NCBI GenBank assembly: GCA_024364805.1
Contig: CM044499.1
Span: 19,074,145 to 19,096,246 of the forward strand
Reading direction: 5' to 3'
DNA: 22,102 nt
Origin: Euprymna scolopes
Lineage: Eukaryota > Mollusca > Cephalopoda > Sepiida > Sepiolidae
Position numbers and translations under genes: made by a program. The notes below the pieces were generated by a model. The model searched no databases. It saw only the letters and a program-made list of their open reading frames with translations, and was not told the DNA's origin. Below, in pieces: positions 18,870-22,102 of the stretch (positions are counted from its first letter, which is position 1; each line of letters starts with the position of its first letter).

Positions 18870-19106
18870 TTTTTTTTTGTTTTTTTTTACACAGTGATCA
18901 CCACTTAACAAGGCCCGGAAGCCACTCAGGCATAAGGGTTATTGCAAGTACATTACGTTAGTGTGGAGATTTGATGAAGTGTTTACTTAAGGGGGCGGTT
19001 CATTAGGAATTTGTTAACATTAGACTTGAAGACATCCAAGTTGTAGTCCGGAGGGAAGCAGGCAGACGGAACAGAATTCCACAGGCGTGCAGTTCTAAGA
19101 AAGAAG
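18870..19106 (-). pseudogene. Second, shorter copy of the 14278 LINE family
   Basis: After the T-run (18870-18888) the sequence is nearly identical to 14291-14508: the same 3' UTR, the same stop, and the same residues FFLRTARLWNSVPSACFPPD and YNLDVFKSNVNKFLMNRPLK. By eye there are about ten differences in 218 bases. The copy breaks off at 19106 (AAAGAAG), far shorter than its sister, as expected from aborted target-primed reverse transcription. No intact function is possible from about 40 codons. AT-rich flanking words (ATTGTTTTATTT left, TTATTGTTATTTG right) may be remnants of a target duplication. Confidence 0.92.
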
Positions 19107-19844
19107 TTATTGTTATTTGTTCTATGCTTTTGTGGTTTGATAATTAATTTATTAGAGGCATGCACTCATGCCTTTAAAATTTAACATGCGTTTACTCAAA
19201 TCGAACACATGCATACACCTTTAAATAATGCACCGGTTACCTGCCCTTGTAATTTCAGTTTGCTCAACAGGTGGCGTTCTCTAATTCCATTTTTCTCTAT
19301 CTCTTTCTCGATCTTCCTCTTACAATTAAAACCTTGAATGTCAATGGACGCAAATTTTAGACATGCCTCAGCAGGGCGTTTTCCTTCTCCAAGGTAGGAT
19401 TGAATACTTGTGTATACCATAACAAACTCTTACATACACAGTAGGCTTCCAACGTACACTTCAATGAACTCTTGTATACATTCACGCACACATACACGCA
19501 ACAAACGTATTACCTACATGCATGCTAGTTCATATACACACACATTACACTCTGTAATGTTCGTAACCTTTCTGTGTAACTAAATATTCCTTGTACATAT
19601 GTAAATATGTAATCCTGCTTTAGCGTGTTTCATTTAAATTCTTCTTAAATGTACTCGTAACACATGCTATTTACGATTGATTGTTTTATCATACTGTCTG
19701 AGTTACAATGATGAACTTCGATCCTTCTAATAATTAAACACACAACCTTCCCCGCAAATCGGTTCCACAACACAGCCTACAAAATGTGACCCCAGCTTGT
19801 AACCAGTAACAAAATCGCACCAGAGTCCCCTACAGAAGTGCTAA
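19107..19844. other. Unidentified spacer
   Basis: 19196-19420 is open on the minus strand for 74 codons (HLLSKLKLQGQVTGALFKG near its end) and has a repeat-like feel, but I do not recognise it. 19420-19560 is a CA/TA-rich patch (ACACACATTACAC and similar). Confidence 0.3.
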
Positions 19845-19852
19845 CAAGCAAC
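19845..19852 (+). repeat. 8-bp target-site duplication, left
   Basis: CAAGCAAC, repeated exactly at 20312-20319. Confidence 0.8.
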
Positions 19853-20311
19853 TAGTGATGGGATGATTCCAATATTTTTCCAGATTCCAATACAATTACA
19901 GATTCTTAACCAGATTTTATATTTCCAATACAATCACCGATTTTGATCCTTTATAGATCTCTTAATATTTAATTATAAAGTGTTGTTTTTTTCTAATTAC
20001 TGTAAAGACACGCGTTAAATGTGCAGATATTTTCTAAAATGTTAAAATACTCTTGTGGGACGGTGATCTATCAATTTTAATTTTACTAGTAATTTTTAAA
20101 ATCCATAAATATTGTTTATTTTATTATTACTATCTGCAGTGGAAGATTTTGCTTTAAACAAAATCAAGTTAAAAAGCCGATTAAAAGAATCGTTTTTGGC
20201 ATCAGAGAATAGGAACAAAATTTTTCCGATTCTGATACCAATTTTGATACCCATAAAATTTCTGATTTTTCCGATTCCTGATTACGATGCCAATTAATCG
20301 TCCTAACACAA
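19853..20311. mobile_element. hAT-type non-autonomous element
   Basis: The left end TAGTGATGGGATGATT and the reverse complement of the right end, TTGTGTTAGGACGATT, agree at 12 of 16 positions. The element is flanked by a perfect 8-bp duplication, the hallmark of hAT transposons. The subterminal regions carry repeated GATTCC/CCGATT words on both sides, as hAT elements often do for transposase binding. At 459 bp it has no transposase; the 61-codon frame inside is not protein-like. Confidence 0.8.
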
Positions 20312-20319
20312 CAAGCAAC
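20312..20319 (+). repeat. 8-bp target-site duplication, right
   Basis: CAAGCAAC, partner of 19845-19852. Confidence 0.8.
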
Positions 20320-20406
20320 CTCCTAAAAAACTAACCAGGATGGTAGAGATCTTAAGATCGCTTAAAGCATTGTCACCTCTTTTCTCATCATCATTGTCAT
20401 CATTTA

Positions 20407-20452
20407 CCATCATTGGTTCATTATAATGTTATCCTTACAATCTACCTTTTGC
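20407..20452 (+). repeat. Direct repeat left of mariner fragment
   Basis: ACCATCATTGGTTCATTATA ... ACAATCTACCTTTTG is similar to ACCATCACCGACTAATTATG ... ACAATCTATCTTTTG at 20734-20780. Confidence 0.65.
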
Positions 20453-20455
20453 CGT

Positions 20456-20733
20456 TTCTGTGGCATTTTTTCCACGTTTAAAACAGAATTTTATTTCATA
20501 TCGTTCTTCTAAATTGTCCTCACATCCAGATTGCATTTTTGAAATTCACCAACTGTGACAATCAGGCTTTGGTAGGGTGTATTCCAATTCCTGCTATTTG
20601 AACCTGAAATCATAAAAATTAGTCAGTCATCTCATTAATATGCATAGCAATAACATACTGAATGTTTCAAGTGCCTACAATAATTTTAAATGCCTGTACA
20701 AAAATGTCTGTAAACTTATTGAAGGCACCTTGT
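20456..20733 (-). mobile_element. Solo end of the 6763-7674 mariner family
   Basis: This matches 7389-7674 along its length: TTTCTGTGGCATTTTTTCCA, TTCACCAACTGTGACAATCA, GGTGTATTCCAATTCCTGCT, and the terminal CTTATTGAAGGCACC. It ends at the same terminus, followed by TA (20734-20735). The transposase part and the other terminal repeat are missing. A small deletion after CCTGCT (20598) separates it from its sister. Confidence 0.9.
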
Positions 20734-20780
20734 ACCATCACCGACTAATTATGATGCTTATTCTCACAATCTATCTTTTG
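20734..20780 (+). repeat. Direct repeat right of mariner fragment
   Basis: Partner of 20407-20452. Confidence 0.65.
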
Positions 20781-20786
20781 TTGCAG

Positions 20787-20834
20787 GCGATTTAGTAAAA
20801 GAGCCTACTGATGTGACAAGCTCTGTGCTTTCAG
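20787..20834 (+). CDS. Candidate 48-nt exon, weak
   Basis: The stretch is bounded by CTATCTTTTGTTGCAG and a GTGTAAG donor. One of three frames is open and gives DLVKEPTDVTSSVLS. Its length is a multiple of three. There is no neighbouring exon in the window to test phase, and the left flank belongs to a repeat, so this may well be chance. Confidence 0.2.
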
Positions 20835-20903
20835 GTGTAAGGGAAACGAAATTCCAGAATCTGTTTAATTAGCATTCTTTTTATGTAAACGGTTTTCTTT
20901 CTC

Positions 20904-20991
20904 AACGGTCAGCCAAAACCGGAAGTAAAAAACAAAAAACATGCGAAACTTGGGGATAATCAAACATATTTTAAAGCTAAGTATTAACCAT
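20904..20991 (+). repeat. Direct repeat left of 5S-SINE
   Basis: ACGGTCAGCCAAAACCGGAA ... TTTTAAAGCTAAGTATTAAC is similar to 21293-21381. Confidence 0.8.
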
Positions 20992-21014
20992 ATGGCACAA
21001 TAACATTAACATAA

Positions 21015-21255
21015 CGGTTCTCACCAGATCACTGAAGTTAAGTAATGATGAGCCTGGCCAGTACCAGATAAGTAACCATTTGGGAAGACAAGGTGCTGTA
21101 TGTACTGTGCTGAGTCATAGAAATTTCCAAGTTGGTATCTGGTGGTGCATTTAATTCACTGAGTGAGATGCACCTCAAATCAAGATGGAAAGCAACGGGA
21201 AACTACCATCTTTACTTGTCTTCCCGAGATTACCATGAAAACTGGTAAACATTAA
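21015..21255 (+). mobile_element. 5S rRNA-derived SINE
   Basis: 21015-21105 follows 5S rRNA in order: ACCAGATCACTGAAGTTAAG (5S: ...TGATCTCGGAAGTTAAG), GAGCCTGGCCAGTACC (5S: GGGCCTGGTCAGTAC), a GATGGG-like word, and AAGGTGCTGTA (5S box C: CGGGTGCTGTA). The 5' 40 or so bases of 5S are missing or eroded. A non-5S body follows, with a perfect small hairpin (GGTGCAT 21144-21150 / ATGCACC 21168-21174) and the block GGAAAGCAACGGGAAACTAC. GGGAAGACAAG (21081-21091) is mirrored by CTTGTCTTCCC near 21217. The internal promoter marks it as a SINE3-class element, not a 5S gene. Confidence 0.8.
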
Positions 21256-21292
21256 TCAGAAGGGATTTTCCAGGGCATTTATCATATAGCAG

Positions 21293-21381
21293 AATGGTCA
21301 GCAGAAACCAGAAGTGAAAAAAAAAGAAAACATACAAAAGTTGGAAATAACCGAACATATTTTTAAAGATAAGTATTAATC
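21293..21381 (+). repeat. Direct repeat right of 5S-SINE
   Basis: Partner of 20904-20991, offset about 390 bp: ATGGTCAGCAGAAACCAGAA ... TTTTAAAGATAAGTATTAAT. Confidence 0.8.
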
Positions 21382-22102
21382 TTACAAAACAAAAAAGGAA
21401 AATATTACAAAAAGAAAGGAAGCCATGATTACTTCTTTTTTTTTAATGCAATAAACTATGATGCAACTACTTTTTTTGTTTCAATAACTTTTTTTTACTA
21501 AAAAAATAAAACCATCTTTTTTGAGGAAAATTTTTTATTTGATTAAAATATCATTTGTTGATACTATCGCTGCATGTAGTATTTGTGCCTTTAAGTTCTT
21601 TAAAGTGAAGCCATTGTTTCAACAATTGTACTTCAAATTGTAAACTGTTTTCCAGTACTCACATTTGGTCAAGTTGCTTGATTGTTGGACGTGCAACTAC
21701 ACAGAGATTTTATATAAACATTCATTAAACATTCATGCTCACAAATGTTGAACAGCAAAGCGGGGGAGGGGGGGATCGAGAGGAGGACGCTCAAAAAGGA
21801 GGGAGAAGCCTAAAAAACAGAAGTCAGAAATGCTTTTCGGCTTATCCAACCAGGCTTTCTCCTACCATATGCATACTGTCAGGCCTAATTTCCATGAACA
21901 AACTCATAGTTGTGGAACACGTTACTGTAGGACTGCTTCTCTGCAGACTACAGCATTGCAAATGTCAATAGGTACTTGTCCTAAATCGTCTTCATATGTA
22001 ATCTAATTTTTTCACCCCATTCATCATTTTCAATCCTCTCATAATAATCTTCATCGTTAAGCCTTCTTCTAAGGAAAATTAGATCATATGGAATCACTGG
22101 AA
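21382..22102. other. AT-rich spacer with a G-rich tract
   Basis: No gene was recognised. 21757-21811 is strongly purine-rich and includes GGGGGAGGGGGGG (21762-21774). A 78-codon frame over it (21735-21971) has low-complexity Gly/Glu/Lys residues and no family resemblance. Confidence 0.35.

Noticed and set aside
21015-21105. Genuine 5S rRNA gene
   Set aside because: The 5' part is missing, many positions are changed, there is no terminator T-run after the 3' end, and an unrelated body is attached.
20904-21381. Direct repeats read as LTRs of a retrovirus-like element
   Set aside because: The repeats are under 90 bp, show no recognised terminal dinucleotides or primer site, and enclose only a 5S-SINE.

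Overview
The window is AT-rich, intron- and repeat-dominated animal DNA. Spliced coding sequence is visible only at the left end. The rest is a graveyard of SINEs, LINE 3' ends, mariner and hAT elements and long AT-rich spacers. A mollusc is likely, probably a cephalopod. Two tRNA-derived SINE fragments share a 3' block (GCACCCAAGTCA) that I recall from octopus/squid SINEs, and a palindrome is built on GGGAGATAA, a motif common in mollusc genomes. This placement is from memory, not from a search.

Left end (1-5.9 kb): one plus-strand host gene. A 67-nt internal exon (464-530) and a long terminal exon (4947-5829) join in phase across a 4.4-kb intron. The intron carries a decayed mariner of the Hsmar1 (cecropia) type in reverse orientation. 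The protein was not recognised; it ends in a basic, nuclear-localisation-like tail.

Centre (6-14 kb): a LINE 3' UTR scrap between direct repeats; an internally deleted mariner (6763-7674) with both terminal inverted repeats and TA duplications, next to a LINE reverse-transcriptase/zinc-finger remnant (7677-8552); a head-to-head pair of tRNA-SINEs (9129-9605); a short unidentified coding-like stretch (9806-10030); a third copy of that SINE (11711-11995); a GGGAGATAA palindrome; and a complete-looking tRNA-SINE (12854-13136) with about 21-bp target duplications. Its 3' half folds as a hammerhead self-cleaving ribozyme. The 9-12 kb SINE family carries a decayed version of the same module.

Right (14-22 kb): two differently 5'-truncated copies of one LINE family (14278-14996, 18870-19106), a third related LINE end (17984-18335), a roughly 63-bp-arm hairpin (16888-17028), a hAT-type non-autonomous element with 8-bp target duplication (19853-20311), a solo end of the same mariner family (20456-20733), and a 5S rRNA-derived SINE (21015-21255). 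Several of these fragments sit between 45-100 bp direct repeats.

No tRNA or rRNA gene, CRISPR array, or retrovirus-like, LTR or Polinton element was recognised. The most interesting signal is the hammerhead-ribozyme module shared by two SINE families.
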